The notes: generated by a model not told the origin, from the letters alone. DNA of 64,000 bases from Ramazzottius varieornatus (GCA_001949185.1 BDGG01000002.1:1981826-2045825), one strand, 5' to 3'. Shown: positions 23,239 through 35,880, counted from the first letter of the stretch. A program made the numbers and translations.

Positions 23239-25948
23239 TTACAGGTGGGACGTTTCCGGCGGACGTTGCGCTGTGACGGATATCCGTCGTGGCAAGTCAG
23301 CTTCTTGCATTGACACACGTCTTCTGGGTGCCCCACCATCGCCGCTCAGTGACGTGGAGGAACGAGCTCGTTCTCCTGGCGTTGTAACCGACGTCACTGT
23401 AAAAACAGATAAAATTTTCATTAAACATAATGTTTGACCAAATCTGGAAGCTCGGTCAACCAACTCGACGACATCCCTTTTCCAAGTAGCGCAGGCATCT
23501 AGCCACAGTCATCGTCCAGGTGCGCCACTTGGAACGCTGATTATGTCGAGTTTGTTCGTCGAAGTGGCGCACGTTTTTGTGATAGCGTGCGTCACTTTCA
23601 AAAACGATTTAGTTGAGTCTGTTAGTTAAGCACTCATTTACTGTATGCTGTTTTGGCTTCTGCGTCTCAGCTGTATCAATAGAAGCCTGGACTATGCAGT
23701 TCTTGGCAAAAGGCATGGGAGGAAATGGCTTTAGGCTTTACGACCGCGCATAAAGGGACTTACATAGACCGAGGCCTTTGCAGAAGAGCACCAATCCACG
23801 CGTGACTTGTGCTGGCTGCAAACAAACAGTGAAATCAAAAGCAAGTTATTTCCTTTTTGTTGATAAGATACGGGCGCCAGTACTTGCAAGTAAGAGGAGG
23901 ACAAACATTATCTGGAAAACCAGGCAGTGCTCACTTCAAACACCCTTACCGCTTCGTTCAAGGCATCGCCAACGTTGTCAATATTGAGCAGACTGGCTTT
24001 CTGGGGGTTCAGATGGGAATACATGGTCACCACTGTATGCTGGAATGAGGATTTATTGCCGCAGATGATCAGGACGTCGCAACTGCAACAAAAAGGACAA
24101 TGGAAAAAAGCGGCGGCAGGAAATTCTCAGTTTACGGTTTACACACAGGTTATACACTGTCCAGAATGCTCTCTTAACTGACTTCGAATTTGATTGGTTT
24201 ATTGAGTTTGCCAGAGTAACGTATCAATGCAGTATTCAGGCTACGAGCATAACGCAAATTTGACGTCTGGTATAGAGGTGTGTCTGGCACTGCACTTACG
24301 TCAGCTTGTCCTTCAAAACAGTGGTTATGTCATTGCGGCTGTAAAGAAAACAGTCCACCATTACATTGGCGAGTTTTCCGAGCAGCTTTTGGGAAGTATT
24401 ATGGCAGATCGAATAGCTTTATAAATCCTTCTATGCTTACTTCGAGAAAGCGTCCATGTAAAGTTGGAGGTTCTTGTGGTTGATTCGGCTGCGCAGCTCT
24501 GCCAGGTACTGTTTGATGGCTTGTTCCCGACCCTCCTCTCTCCCTTCGGTGTCCTGTCAATTCAGTCCACAGTCGACTAGTGTTGTTAGTTCGAGCGTCA
24601 AGTCATGATGATTCAAATTCGATCTTACGTTTCCAAACTTGTACATGACCAGGTAGTCTTCGGCGCTTGGGTTGCTGCTGCTGCTGCTTTTCAGCGTGAA
24701 GTTCAGCCATTTCTCTTTAAACCATTCTTGGATGCCAGCAGAGGTCGCCGTTGGGTGGATCAGAATTAGGCCAAGTACTCGGTTTGGATACGTCATCTGT
24801 AATAGTAAACGCTCTGTCATACATTTCAGGCGTTTGTCAGTGGATGTAAATGTACCGCAAAGCGCGTGAGGATGTTTGCTCCAGCGCCTTCCCCAAATCC
24901 GACCACATATTGCACACTGTAAAGAAATTAAACTTATTATCTTCATATCGAACAAAGTCCACACCATCTTCTTCGCATATACAGAGCGTTAACGATAAGA
25001 TAAAAGTAAAAGCAGAGATAACGAGCAACAAACACGAAAGTCAAAGAGAAGGCTTACTGAACGAGGTTAAGGATCTCCACCACGTCTTCCCCGATTTCCT
25101 GGAGTGATGGAAATTTGTAGCTGCAAGCACACAGGCCCAATGAAAACGTTCAGACTGAAGAGTAATTGATATCTGGTGTAAATTAGAGTGGGTGTGGCGT
25201 AGCGAAGGACGTACTCAGAGGGCAGATCGGGGGAGTTGATGCCTTGGCCGGGTACTTCGACATTGAGCCAGACGGACCTTGAGCGCACTTCTTGCATGCT
25301 CTCGTGTAACACGAACCGATCAAAGCTATGGGCTGTTCAACATCATAAAGAATGCATAGGCCGATAGGCAAGATCCATCGACGTCTATTAACTCTTTCTG
25401 TAAACTCTTCATTCGAATCGTACGTATCGATCTTGGTTAAGATGCGAACGATCCTTCACTTTGCTTACTTTACAGAAGTCCCATCACACTTACCATTGGA
25501 ACCAAAGTCGTGCACGGTCAAAAAGACAACGCGGTTGCTTACTTGTTGGATGTCACCCTGAAATTAAACACGTAGAAATATAAGCATCGATCGTGCTCCA
25601 TTGCAAAGAAGCAACTTCCGGGTTCCGTAAATAGCTAACCCTCCGAATCTATTCTCTTTGATACTTTCAGTTTAGAGATGGTACGTCGGGAAATGCTTTG
25701 AACATGAACGTTTCTCTGAATGGCGCACTCAATCAGCCAAAAATAATGAGGGTATACGCCACTTGAAACACCATGGTCAGTTGTATCAAATGCCGTGGAT
25801 TATTTGACCTGGAGTTCTAATCAGGTGTATATTTGGGCTTTCCACAAATTCTTTTTTGCGAGTAGCCAAGAAGTGATCCATGCCTTATACTCACCAGAAC
25901 GTGGACATCGACTTCACCGCATCGCGTGGTGCGCAGCTTCAGACATGT
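23239..25948 (-). CDS. NDRG-like protein, paralogue B (5' end incomplete)
   Basis: Exons 25948-25895, 25557-25494, 25332-25215, 25120-25058, 24916-24856, 24796-24629, 24553-24441, 24338-24300, 24082-23950, 23815-23764 and 23396-23239 join in phase to 1023 nt. The first exon listed has no ATG, so at least one upstream exon lies beyond 25948. The order of motifs matches paralogue A: FLTVHDFGSN, VEVPGQGINS, GFGEGAGANILTRFA, LGLILIHP, LIICGNKSSF. The tail has RARSSTS and RRRVSMQEAD. Five corresponding exons have exactly the same length in both genes (64, 118, 61, 133 and 52 nt). Two differ most: 168 against 87 and 113 against 65 nt, giving B a longer lid-like region with SSSSSNPSAED and an acidic/Arg-rich DTEGREEGREQ. 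As in A, the elbow lacks a nucleophile. Confidence 0.85.
23561..23599 (+). repeat. GTGGCGCAC hairpin element, copy 9
   Basis: In the last intron of NDRG-like B (23397-23763). Arms GAAGTGGCGCAC and GCGTGCGTCACTTTC. A solitary right arm (AGGTGCGCCACTTGG) sits just upstream at 23518-23532, suggesting a second, broken copy. Confidence 0.7.
25717..25766 (-). repeat. GTGGCGCAC hairpin element, copy 10
   Basis: In the first recognised intron of NDRG-like B (25558-25894). Arms GAATGGCGCAC and GTATACGCCACTTG; centre AATCAGCCAAAAA. Confidence 0.65.
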
Positions 25949-27264
25949 CTGTGAATAACAGAGAACACCGTCAATATCACTTAACGCGGTTTTTGAGTGA
26001 GGATCGCCTGGGAGCCTCGTCACATTCCTTGTTATCGCCGTTGGAACATGGACTCTGACAGGCCGATAATTGCTCTCTAAATAATGCACTCCTCTCACGC
26101 AAAGACGCGATAGGATACATCAAGCCCGTGTCATACGTTCTTCAAGTTGTAAACTGCAATTACCGTCAGTACCACCGCGGGCTTTGCACATCTCGCGGCA
26201 GAAACTACAGTTTACAAACACCAGATTGAACATTCCTTCATATTTACTGTTTAGTTCGGGTAGTGCATACCTGGGAAATAGTATTATCCGCCATCCTGGA
26301 AAATTCCTGCACCAACAGTTAAAATAATTGACTGTGCAAAAGTCAATAACGCGACCCCACAATTAGCCGAATGAAGCTGGAGGGTTTATCAAGATCAGCC
26401 GTGTGCATAAAAGGCAGAACAAGCAAACAGATGTATCTGCAAAAGACAAAAATCTGATATACAGTAGTGCGCCTTCCGTAAGCGTTAGGATTCTTTGGGC
26501 TGACTTAAAGAAGAATGACGCCTGCTGTGTTGTAGCGGCGCCGCAAAAGCTGCAACTTGCGAGGCTTGTCAACGTTGTTGGGTGAAACTGGGCTGTTCAT
26601 GGTTGGACGCAGCAGTTCGTACACTTAAATATCAGGTTTTACTGGAGTTTTATCGATTTTATGGCACAGCGTGACGTTCCATGCACACTCCTGGGCGCCC
26701 ATGGCTTAATATCCGACCTGGCAGGCTTTCGTGCCAGTAAGATTCCGAAAAACTTGCTTGTATGTGCGTCGCCAGTTACCGTCTAGAGACACAGTACGCA
26801 ACTTGAAAACAAGCAAAATCGATAGCGGATGGAGCTTCCCCCAAAGGACTTGGCGTATATGCCGTTTCATGAGTAATACACTACAAATATCGCACATCTG
26901 TAGCAATTGGTCAAAGAATATGGTTCGCTGTATCCTAATCTCGCTGTTGTCAGGATGTCGCAGTCAGGCAAACCAGAAGTCGTAGGAAGTCGTGACTTGA
27001 GCAGGAAATTGTCATCTCACCCACCGGCAGATGGCAGGACTATAGGAAGCTTGGAGAACAATTAGACCTTCGGTAACTGTGTAAAAGCCGAACCTAGTCA
27101 CCAATCTACACCATCCACGATGTATGCAGCAACTTCAGTGCTAAATCTGGAAATTTTAAACTTTAAGTCGGCTCTTTATAGTACGCACCATCATAAAAAA
27201 GGCGAGCTTGAAAGACCAAGTTTTCAGGGATTCAGAACGCAAACATTTAGGCACATTTTATTCA
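25949..27264. other. 1.3-kb stretch, no gene confirmed
   Basis: The missing 5' exon of NDRG-like B should be here. A Cys-rich open frame on the minus strand (26254-26120, ending CSFCREMCKARGGTDGNCS) loosely resembles half of a defensin-type fold but lacks a signal peptide and the C-terminal Cys pair. Nothing else recognised. Confidence 0.3.
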
Positions 27265-29010
27265 TTAGCCTTTCCTCATTGTGTCAAGTAACCACCCTGT
27301 GAACAAGCTCAATCGGGTATACACTCCGGGATAACCTGTGAAACAAAGGAATTCAAGAACATCACATTTCCGAGCAAGTCCGAGTTTAGATTTACCAGGT
27401 AAAGCACAACCGTAGCCCCAACTGACAACGCCGGCCAGCACGTACAGCCCATCCTTGACGATTGTCAAAGGACCTCCAGAGTCACCCTGTATCGACAGCA
27501 TGTTAGTGCCGAAAATTTCCTGCACTTTTGTGTTTTTTTCCAGAAGCGTCTACGGTCGTCACGAACCTGACAGGCGTCCTTGCTGACTCCTTCTTCGGTA
27601 GTGCCGCAAATCATTTGTGGCATGATCCTCTCCGGTGTCTTTTGTGTATCGAACATGGCTTCACATCTCTGATTGTCGATCAGCGGTATGTCGGCAAACT
27701 GCAAGATGCTCGGTCTTTCCTCCCGGAACTGTAGTCGGCCCCAGCCGGTAATGGTCGCCAGCTTGCCCTCAAAGTTATCCGTCGGTTCTGGCAGACATAC
27801 AGGTTGGATATGCGGGGCATAGGCCACCGGAGCGTCCAGGCGCAATAGCGACACGTCGTGAGAGAAACTTCTCTGAGATCCGTAGAGTGGGTGCAGGACA
27901 AACTTGGTTATCCTCCTTTCCTCCACCGGTAATATGTCGTTGGTCCGTGTACGGTCCCAGACACCTAGCCGGACGATGATGTCGTGAGCCGTAACCGACG
28001 CCCTGAAACAATGATCATTCGGAGTCATTTCGGTATCATTTCGATATCATGTGGCGTACGTGAATGGAGAGCTTGATGAGCAAACTCGACACCTTCACTA
28101 TTCCAAATGGCGCACGGTTCCAGCCAGTTATACCGAGAACATGCGTCACTTGGAAAAAAAACACTTTCTGTCCAGTTTGTTTGTCAAGCACCCAAATGCT
28201 CCCCGTCCGTTTGCACGTCCGATGCCACACTAGTTGTCATCATCAACAGAACACTAAAATGACTGCTTACGGTGCAACGCAGTGCCCAGCTGTGACGACC
28301 CACTGGTGATCGAGGAGGGCGCCACCGCAGCGCTCTTGGCCTTTGATGACCACCATGGCCTGGAAGGGAAACTGGGCGAACTGGGCTGCTGCTCCGCCGA
28401 CTATGCGACCTTGTCGTCCATGAAGCAGAGGGGCAGTACCACATGCTGTAGAATAAAACAGACGCCGTAAATTTGGTCTCTCGAATCTAACGTGGTAGAC
28501 GCTTACATCGAAATTCAGGACGACGGCTTGAGACTGGTGCTAGGAAAGGCAGAAGAGGAGTAGTTGGACTTGGCGTAGTCGCACTTGTCGTAGTGGTCGT
28601 AGTAGTCGTTGTGGAGGTTGTCGCCTGGGTTGTGGTCTTTGATTCGGGTTCGTCGTCCATAACACCGAGAGGATTACCTTTGGTCCGACAACAAACGGTG
28701 AAATAAAAGAATGGTCCTGCGCAGAAGCGAACCGGCTCGCCTATCCGATCGCATACCCAACTGAAGACACAGGTCTCGTCGTCGGCGCAACTTCCCACGC
28801 TCTTCTCCGCAATCTTGGCTGGAGAGAAGAGAAGTTTGTTCAGCACTGTGCGATATATGCAAAAGTCTGATGCTTATTACCATTGTGCTTCTGAAGTTTC
28901 AGTGCGAAATTGATACTCCGTGCTACGGTATTTTCGGTGGTTTCGTTGAAGGCGTGACTGGATGATATGCAGAGCTGGGAAATGTGGAGGACCAGCCACA
29001 CCCACCGCAT
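27265..29010 (-). CDS. secreted trypsin-like serine protease with clip-like domain
   Basis: Six exons: 29010-28881, 28818-28507, 28445-28271, 28002-27567, 27486-27396 and 27335-27265. They join in phase to 1215 nt (404 aa). The ATG at 29010 gives a signal peptide ([20 protein letters not shown]). Exon 2 has a six-Cys block ([27 protein letters not shown]) like the disulfide-knotted clip-like domain of Stubble-type proteases. A Thr-rich linker follows. The protease domain starts at RIVGG, the expected activation cleavage site. The triad is complete: TAGHC (His about 202), HDVSLLRL (Asp) and GDSGGPL (Ser). KDACQGDSGGP puts Asp at the base of the S1 pocket, and SWGYGCA and PGVYTR keep the pocket glycines, so Lys/Arg specificity is predicted. 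An extracellular activation-cascade role is likely from the family; the substrate is unknown. Confidence 0.92.
28103..28153 (-). repeat. GTGGCGCAC hairpin element, copy 11
   Basis: In protease intron 28003-28270. Arms CCAAATGGCGCAC and ACATGCGTCACTTGG. Confidence 0.7.
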
Positions 29011-30626
29011 TTCCCTCGACCAACCGTCCCCGACCAGTAGCACCCAATCTCCTTTTCCGTGGGAGTCTATAAGAACAAGGTTGCAACGAAACATGAAGAA
29101 AGGCCAACGTGTAGAGAACATACGAGATGCGACCATCGGTTGATCTGGCCGAAATCTTGTTAACCTTGATTACAGCATTATTCATCCTCTTTATGGATGT
29201 AATCGTGGATGTAATCGTTTCAGTACAAACTTCTGTTTATTGTTGCGTTCGAGTTCTCATGTCATAGTGTAAATTCTGACCGGATATATTAGTATCATCA
29301 GCCTGAAATTAGCGTTTACAGTTTGACGGAGAGCAATTTCCAGCTTTGTCAATATGTTTTCGGTTGGAGGTTTTTTCCAGTAAAAAACCATGATTACTGC
29401 AATTGGAGTCAGAAGACGGCAAAGTGGGGCAATAGAGAAAGAGCTTTCTCTTGATCTCAAAAGAGTGCACCATAAATTCTCGTTGCTCTAGATCGCTCTC
29501 AAAGATATCAGAGATGAGTAAATCAAAGTGGTATTGAAAGTTGGCGCCATCTTTTATGCTTGACCAAGCATCACATGGACGGTGTCGGACCACTTTCACC
29601 GGTCGCAGAGCTCACGCGCTTCAAGAGCCAACCGCGCTGCAATATGGTAGGTATGATGGACACATTAATAACTGTCCGTGTCATCCCAAACATGAATGCA
29701 ATGTCAAAGTTCTCGTCAATATAAACTTTTATGATCCGCCTTGCCATTGTTTATACACACAGCTAAAGAAGCGTTACCTCTTAGCATTTTCCAAGAACCC
29801 AATACTCCGTGAAAGACTAACGCGGAGTGTTAGCATAGTTACGGTGCTCTACTTGCTCTACGATACTTACATTAGCGGGCCTTGATATGCTTCTCAGTGC
29901 CGATGGGCGAGTTCGATCCAGTCACAGGAGCAAATGTAGGCAACAAAAGATGAGGTTTCACTACTCCACTAAGCTATTTCCGCTGGAGCACAGTGGTGCC
30001 GGTGCCGAAGAATCAGTTACGAGCTGAATGAATGCGATGGAACTGCATTATAGTTTGCGGATTTCGCAACGAAAGTTTGCAATTCCGGGATCCAGGCTCG
30101 AATAAGTGATGTAACTTACGAGGAAGTTGTCGACTTGGCCAATTGTATACTACTGACCAAGTCTTTCTCTTACGATCTACTAGTTCCGTGTGTTATGCGA
30201 GGGAAAAATGGAGCAGCGAATGACCCTAGGGCTTACGAAAAGACCATGATGATTGTTACAACCACAATATTACAGTTGAGCAGGCATGTCCGGTCACCGT
30301 CCGTAGAACTCCTTCACATTTAACCTAACCACGTACCGCGTTACACCGGTCCTACATGTAAGAGTACGCACAGTGTCGATACCTTAGCTCTGGTACGTAT
30401 ACGAGGCAGGGCGAACTACGGTGTCGAGCGCAATTCTAGCTTCTCGTTTTGGCTTTAGAATTACAAGAACGAACTCGGGAGCCGATCCCAGAAACTGAAA
30501 TATGATCTGAAGCAATATACCATCGCAAGTGTCATTGGCAGTGCACGGACTGTTCGATTGCGAGGCTTTCGAATCGCATCAACACGGACAGAAGCGAAAG
30601 AAAGGAGAATCAGATTTTGTGCTGTG
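29011..30626. other. 1.6-kb intergenic stretch
   Basis: Short frames only. On the minus strand near 29975-29900 there is a tRNA A-box-like string (TAGCTTAGTGG) and a B-box-like string (GGATCGAACTC) but the T arm does not pair, so I do not call a tRNA. It could be a tRNA-derived repeat. Confidence 0.3.
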
Positions 30627-33171
30627 CTAAAGCCAAGACGCAGTAGGTTTGTGCAGTCGTAGAGATTTTAGTCTGTCCAAAGTCATGGCGCGCTGGACAC
30701 ATTTGCGAAATCTTTTGGACAGCAAGGTGTAGAGGAATGGGTTGACGCAGCAGTTGAGGAATATCATGCACTTGGCGAACAAGACGTACCATAAGTCCAA
30801 CCATGGATCTTTCACCAGGCTGTTGTAAAGCAACAGACCGCGGAACGGCAGCCAACACACGGCGAACAGGAAGACGATTGCCAGCAATACGCGAAGACTC
30901 TGAAAGGCAACATCAACAGATTGTAATTCGCGGGAGACTTTCAGGGAAAGCCATTCGGGGCGGTGGCATGTTAGTTCACCCAGATCGAATTTCCAAGTGG
31001 CGCATGCTCTCGGCCCATAAGAAGCCAAACGTGCGCCACTTGAGATAACGATAGGGGTGGATTTGCCGACGTCCCTTTGGGAGCAAGGTTTACCGTTCCG
31101 ACGTTAGAGGGATGAAGGAATAATAATCGCTCATTCGCACGGATATCGTAAGCCCCTTCGGAGACGCTCCTGTGTAGCGTCTTAACCGGAGCTTCTCCGC
31201 CGACCAGGAACGAAGTGTTTCGCGACACAGGTGGATCCGCCGACGAGCGCAGTGATCGATGCATTAAACTGGCCGAATTTCCTCTACGCACATTGCGGGA
31301 AGTATTTCGGGACCACTGGGGTTGGTGTATCGAGTCTTTTCTTCGGGTTGACCGATTTACCCGTGCTGAGTTTTCTGTGAAGAGGCCGTACTTGGTACCG
31401 AGAGAACCTACTGGGATACGCCGAATGACGCGACCAATTTTCCAGTAAGCGACGACAGCGCCTACTAGCGGCAGTATGTAGAAGAGGACCAAGTCAGCGC
31501 TGAAGATGGCGGTGTAGATGGCGGGCGAGAGCGTCAGTTCGCAGTAAGTCAGATGCGGATGGCCACTGTCTTCGATCGAGAATACTTCCGCTAGAACGAA
31601 CCAGGGGCTGCAGTAGACGGCGACAAGTATCCAGCAGGATATAATGATACGTCGAGCTCGCTCGACCGTACATAGCTTTTGGGCAAGGAAGGGCTTGCAG
31701 GCTGCGATGTACCTTTCCAATGTGAATAACATCATACTGAAAAGAGCAAAGAGGTGTTTCGGCAGACGTAACTGGGGATAAATTGCAACATTTAATAGCA
31801 GGCGGACATGCATGTTGGAGGCCAGCAAGCAAATGGTACAGATGACCGTCCCAGGTGGCACGTCCTTACTGTTTTTGGCTGGAAGAGCACGCCACTTTGG
31901 AAAACGATCTGGTTGAGATCATTTACCCACTTTTCATGTTGTGAATTTCAGATCGATAATGCTAGCTTTTATCAAACAACAAACAAAGGAATTACCTGAC
32001 AGTTCCGACATTAATACTGAAGAAGTTGAGAAACACAAAAGCCGAGCACATAAAGCTGCCGGAATACCACGATCCACTGGAGATGGTGTACCTGTGCCAC
32101 AGTTCATACTGTAATTAAGCGGGGCATTGCTAATGGACTTTGCCTGTGGACAAACAGGCATGCCAGGTTTTCTCCGTGAATTCGGTCTCTCTCGCGGATC
32201 ACTGTAATACTATGTAGTTTTCTATATCGTGTGATATTACAATCGGACTTCATCGATTGTCAAAATCGGCGTACACTTCGACGCAATTTTGCAAAACCGA
32301 AACCGGACACCTGAACAGGGGCGATGTGACATTTCAAACAGTAAACTTACACGACACCTTCCGGAGCGGCGGTTACAACAGCCAGCAAGTCGGCACACGC
32401 CAAGGAGGCCTGTAAGGGAAGAAAACAAAAAAATAAATATGACGCACAAGAAACACGGAAGCAGGTCATTGTTGGGTGAAAGAAATCACGGTACAGCTTC
32501 TCTGCTGGTCCAGGGTCCTGAACGGTATCGATGATAGGTTACATGTGGACCACGATCATCCCCTAGTGTCTGCGGTGGGCGGCAGTCAAACTGTATTACC
32601 ATTAGATTCTGTCGTGCGCGGGAAGGTTCAATCAGAAAATATACTTCCTCTAAGCCATTGAAGCGCTCGCAAGCGGTGCTGCCACTCTGAAGGCGGGTGC
32701 TGGAGTCAAAATTCAGCACGTTTGCTAATCTTTTTCTTACGAACTGCTAAACATGGCAGGCCGGTAACCGAAACAAACAAGATCGTTGTCCCAAGTGGCG
32801 CACGCTTACCGCCAATAACAATACAAATGCGCGCTACTTGAAATACCGATCTTGTGCGTTTCGCTTGCCGATCTTACACAACATTCTCGGGCTATCGGCA
32901 GCATGCAAACAATAAAAATAGCCTTTACCAGATAGGAGTACGGCGACGTGTGCAGGGATGGTGAGCAATAAATAGTAAAGATGACCAAGCAGTTGCCGGT
33001 AACGCCCAGGGTAAAGATGATGACGTAGAGTAGGGTAGCCACAACGCGGTAGTGGATTTCGAATAATTCATAGCTGAGATGGCCTTCCGCAGGTCCCTCC
33101 ACGGAATCGTTCCATCTTGTTGGGTTCTCATTATAATTAACCGCAAACAGTATTCTTTCCGGCGGTTCCAT
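30627..33171 (-). CDS. rhodopsin-class GPCR, TRH-receptor-like
   Basis: Five exons: 33171-32929, 32409-32351, 32091-31996, 31736-31094 and 30899-30627. They join in phase to about 437 aa. The ATG at 33171 (MEPPERILF) is the first in frame; an N-linked site (NDS) lies in the short ectodomain. TM1 is ATLLYVIIFTLGVTGNCLVI, TM2 ASLACADLLAVV, and an extracellular Cys precedes TM3. The TM3 end is ERYIAACKP with AQKLCTVERARRIII after it, which strongly recalls vertebrate TRH receptors (ERY and the RAKKIII segment). TM6 is VCWLPFRG and TM7 ends NPFLYTLLSKRFR. The third intracellular loop is long, Ser/Arg-rich and basic. A peptide ligand coupled through G proteins is expected; which one is not readable. 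It could belong to a neighbouring neuropeptide receptor subfamily. Confidence 0.88.
30992..31044 (-). repeat. GTGGCGCAC hairpin element, copy 12
   Basis: In the last intron of the TRH-receptor-like gene (30900-31093). Arms CCAAGTGGCGCAT and ACGTGCGCCACTTGAG. Confidence 0.8.
31851..31900 (+). repeat. GTGGCGCAC hairpin element, copy 13
   Basis: In intron 31737-31995 of the TRH-receptor-like gene. Arms slightly decayed (GGTGGCACG and GCACGCCACTT); centre TTTGGCTGGAA. Confidence 0.65.
32791..32841 (-). repeat. GTGGCGCAC hairpin element, copy 14
   Basis: In intron 32410-32928 of the TRH-receptor-like gene. Well preserved: the flanks show the extended inverted ends ACAAGATCGTTG and CCGATCTTGTG, so the whole element spans about 32765-32869. 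Confidence 0.8.
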
Positions 33172-35209
33172 ATGGTGCACATAACCCGGAAAGGGTTCCT
33201 TCCGTCAATCTAATGAGACCTCACACACAAGGCAGTAGTTTCTTGGAGATGTTGGGTCTTCGTCGCAACTGAAGCTGGATTCCTCGGATATACAGACGCA
33301 GATGTTGTAGCTAATTCCAATTTCCTCCACGAAAGTAATTTGCGAACGGTGAATGTCAGTTACGACTTCGCCCTGTCGTACAGACAGCCTAGAAAACCTG
33401 CGATGCACCGCAACGGGTAATTAAAAAATTATCCCGTGGCTGAAGACCGTGATTGGACCCAAATTGGTCCGCCCTGATTCTACTGAGAAACTTTCTTCCA
33501 GATTTCCGTTCAAAGGTGAAGAATTACAGTATTTAATACTTAGACAGAGAGACTTATTCAAGGAACCAAACGGGAAGGAATTATTGCATCAGCCAGGTAA
33601 TCCAAAACTTATGCTGATGTCAGTTGACGTGATGAAACCGATGAAAACTCCACAAAGCTTCGTGGTGTCCGAACTCCTTCAATTTTCACGGCTCTCATGT
33701 GAGGCAATCAAAGCAGTGAAAGCAGTGAGTCCCTCCATTAACACGTAATGATGGGGTAATCTTGAGAAAATGCGACAGTAGCGGCAAAGTGCACCATTCC
33801 TCAGAAAAAGGAAAGTGGCAAAGGAGATTTGATGTCGTGTCGCTTTTAACGTGATCAATTCGAGGATCGCGATCGACCTTGTAGTTATCACACTCATCAC
33901 CAACGGGAAGGGAGCCCGGTACAACGGGAAACCGTGTCCACAGCGGATACGGTATTTGCCAAAAGGGCATTCACATCCTCACGCTACCGGCCACGTTATG
34001 ACCGGTAATTTAACTCGGGTAGCCTCCAGCGCGAAGAACAATTTGGCGGTGTTCACCACTGATTAATCGCCACTTACGACTTTGAGTTATCGGGAAGATA
34101 ATTGCAAGAACGTGATGACTGACACAGACTGAAACCAAATGTGAGACGGTAGCTGGTTGCCAGTTATTTTTGCAGTCGACCTTGTTACTTCTCGTCGGAT
34201 AGGCACTGTACTACGTACAGTAGGAGATCGGATCAGTCGGCTGTGAAACATTAGTGGCCATGCAAGGCCGCTTCTTGGCAGATTTTAGTCGTTTGCCATT
34301 AACCACTGATGAGAGGATAGGAAACGGGGTGGGGTAACACAATTGATGCTTCTGTGCGCTTCAGATGGTTCCTGGAGAAATCTCGTGGTCTGACAAACAC
34401 TGTTATTTGCTACTGAAGCATCCGACGCAGCAACTGTAGCAACAGTGAAGGTCCTGAAGGTTCGCTCTTGACACATCTTCGGGATCAAGTGTCCAATGAA
34501 ACCGCATGTCACGCCCTCTGAGCGGCTCAACTCGAACCATGATCGCAATTGATCTTTTTGGTTAGAACTTTTTGGTCCAAGTGGCACCTCAAATGCCGAA
34601 AATTTGTCCTGTTAAACCTAAAGTTGTGCAATTCAGGAGTGAACTGCGGAAACAGCAAAAGTGGTAAGGTATGAGCAACGGTGACTTTGATTTCGCGGGT
34701 TTCTTCCCAGCTAAACTACCCTCGTGCACATTCAATCACCACCTTCGCCCTTCAGCACCGTGATCCGTTTTGAGCCAAATGCTTCGGAAAACAAACCACC
34801 ATATCAATCACAAATAACACGCGTATTCCACTTGTTCCACCACCCAAATTTACAAAGAGCAAAGTTGCTAACACATGACCAGAAAGCAGAAATCGTTCAA
34901 CTTGTCGGAAGAAGTGAAAATGCACGGTCGTTTCGAACGCCATAACCCTTTTACCGAACAGCTGCAAGGCTTTTCGTAGTTGGAGTATATTTGATAGTAG
35001 TCATTACTATGCTCGATTATTTCTTCCTGCTCGGTACTCTATCGCTTGTATGTTTCTGTAGCCCAAGCCCTGTCACTTTGCCGTCTGGATTCCCGACATC
35101 TAGCAAAGGATGTTGTCCTGACATTATTGACAACCCTGTACCATCTGACCTGCGGAAAGTGAGCAATCCGAGTTGCCACACTCGGGTGAATCAGTGTGGA
35201 TGAAATAAT

Positions 35210-35456
35210 TACGCTCCATATACGTTTATTAAACGGGATCGGACCATGGACCGTATATGGACCAACCTTTTTTCATGGCTTACATATACTTTCGCCATAG
35301 TCTGACCATGGTCTACCAAGTTTTGCCATAGTTCCGGCATGGTTCTGCCATATGTTGCGCCCTACTTGAACCGCTCACGGGCCAGGGTTTCCCTGTTGAA
35401 GCGGCGAAAGCATAGTTCAGTCATAGTTTCCGTCTAGTAAACGTACATGGAGCGTA
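35210..35456. mobile_element. 247-bp inverted-repeat element rich in CCAT/CATGG
   Basis: 19-bp ends 35210-35228 and 35438-35456 are reverse complements with one mismatch (TACGCTCCATRTACGTTTA). The interior repeats CCATAG/CCATGG-like words many times (35250-35350). No coding capacity. Confidence 0.6.
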
Positions 35457-35880
35457 CTTTTTTCATCCTCAGTAAATCAACCGAGCGTACAACCACCAAT
35501 GAAAAGTTTGGGATAAAAATACTGCCGAGTTTGGCGTACAGAAAGTGGTGTTGTTTTACGAATATCGGAGCACATCCGTCAACGAGCAAGTACACAACGC
35601 ATTCTTCACCTACACCTTGCCCTTGGTGGGAGACGGATTTGCATAACTACCGGCATCCATGACTCCAGCAATCCACGTTGCTGAAGTCTACCAACACACA
35701 ACGTCATCGGTCGACGGCCAGAGAACCTGTCACTACCAAAATACTGATTCTCCATCGAGATTGGATGGAGTAACGTTTCTGCACTCTTTTGATACTGCGC
35801 TCGGTGGGAGTAACCCATGTAAGCGTCCACTGACTTCCAGTTCTGCGGGACTGACCAAACAAAACGTACGAGATCGTTAT

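Noticed and set aside
29895-29985. Possible tRNA gene (A-box and B-box-like strings on the minus strand)
   Set aside because: The T stem does not pair and no acceptor stem could be drawn; at best a tRNA-derived repeat.
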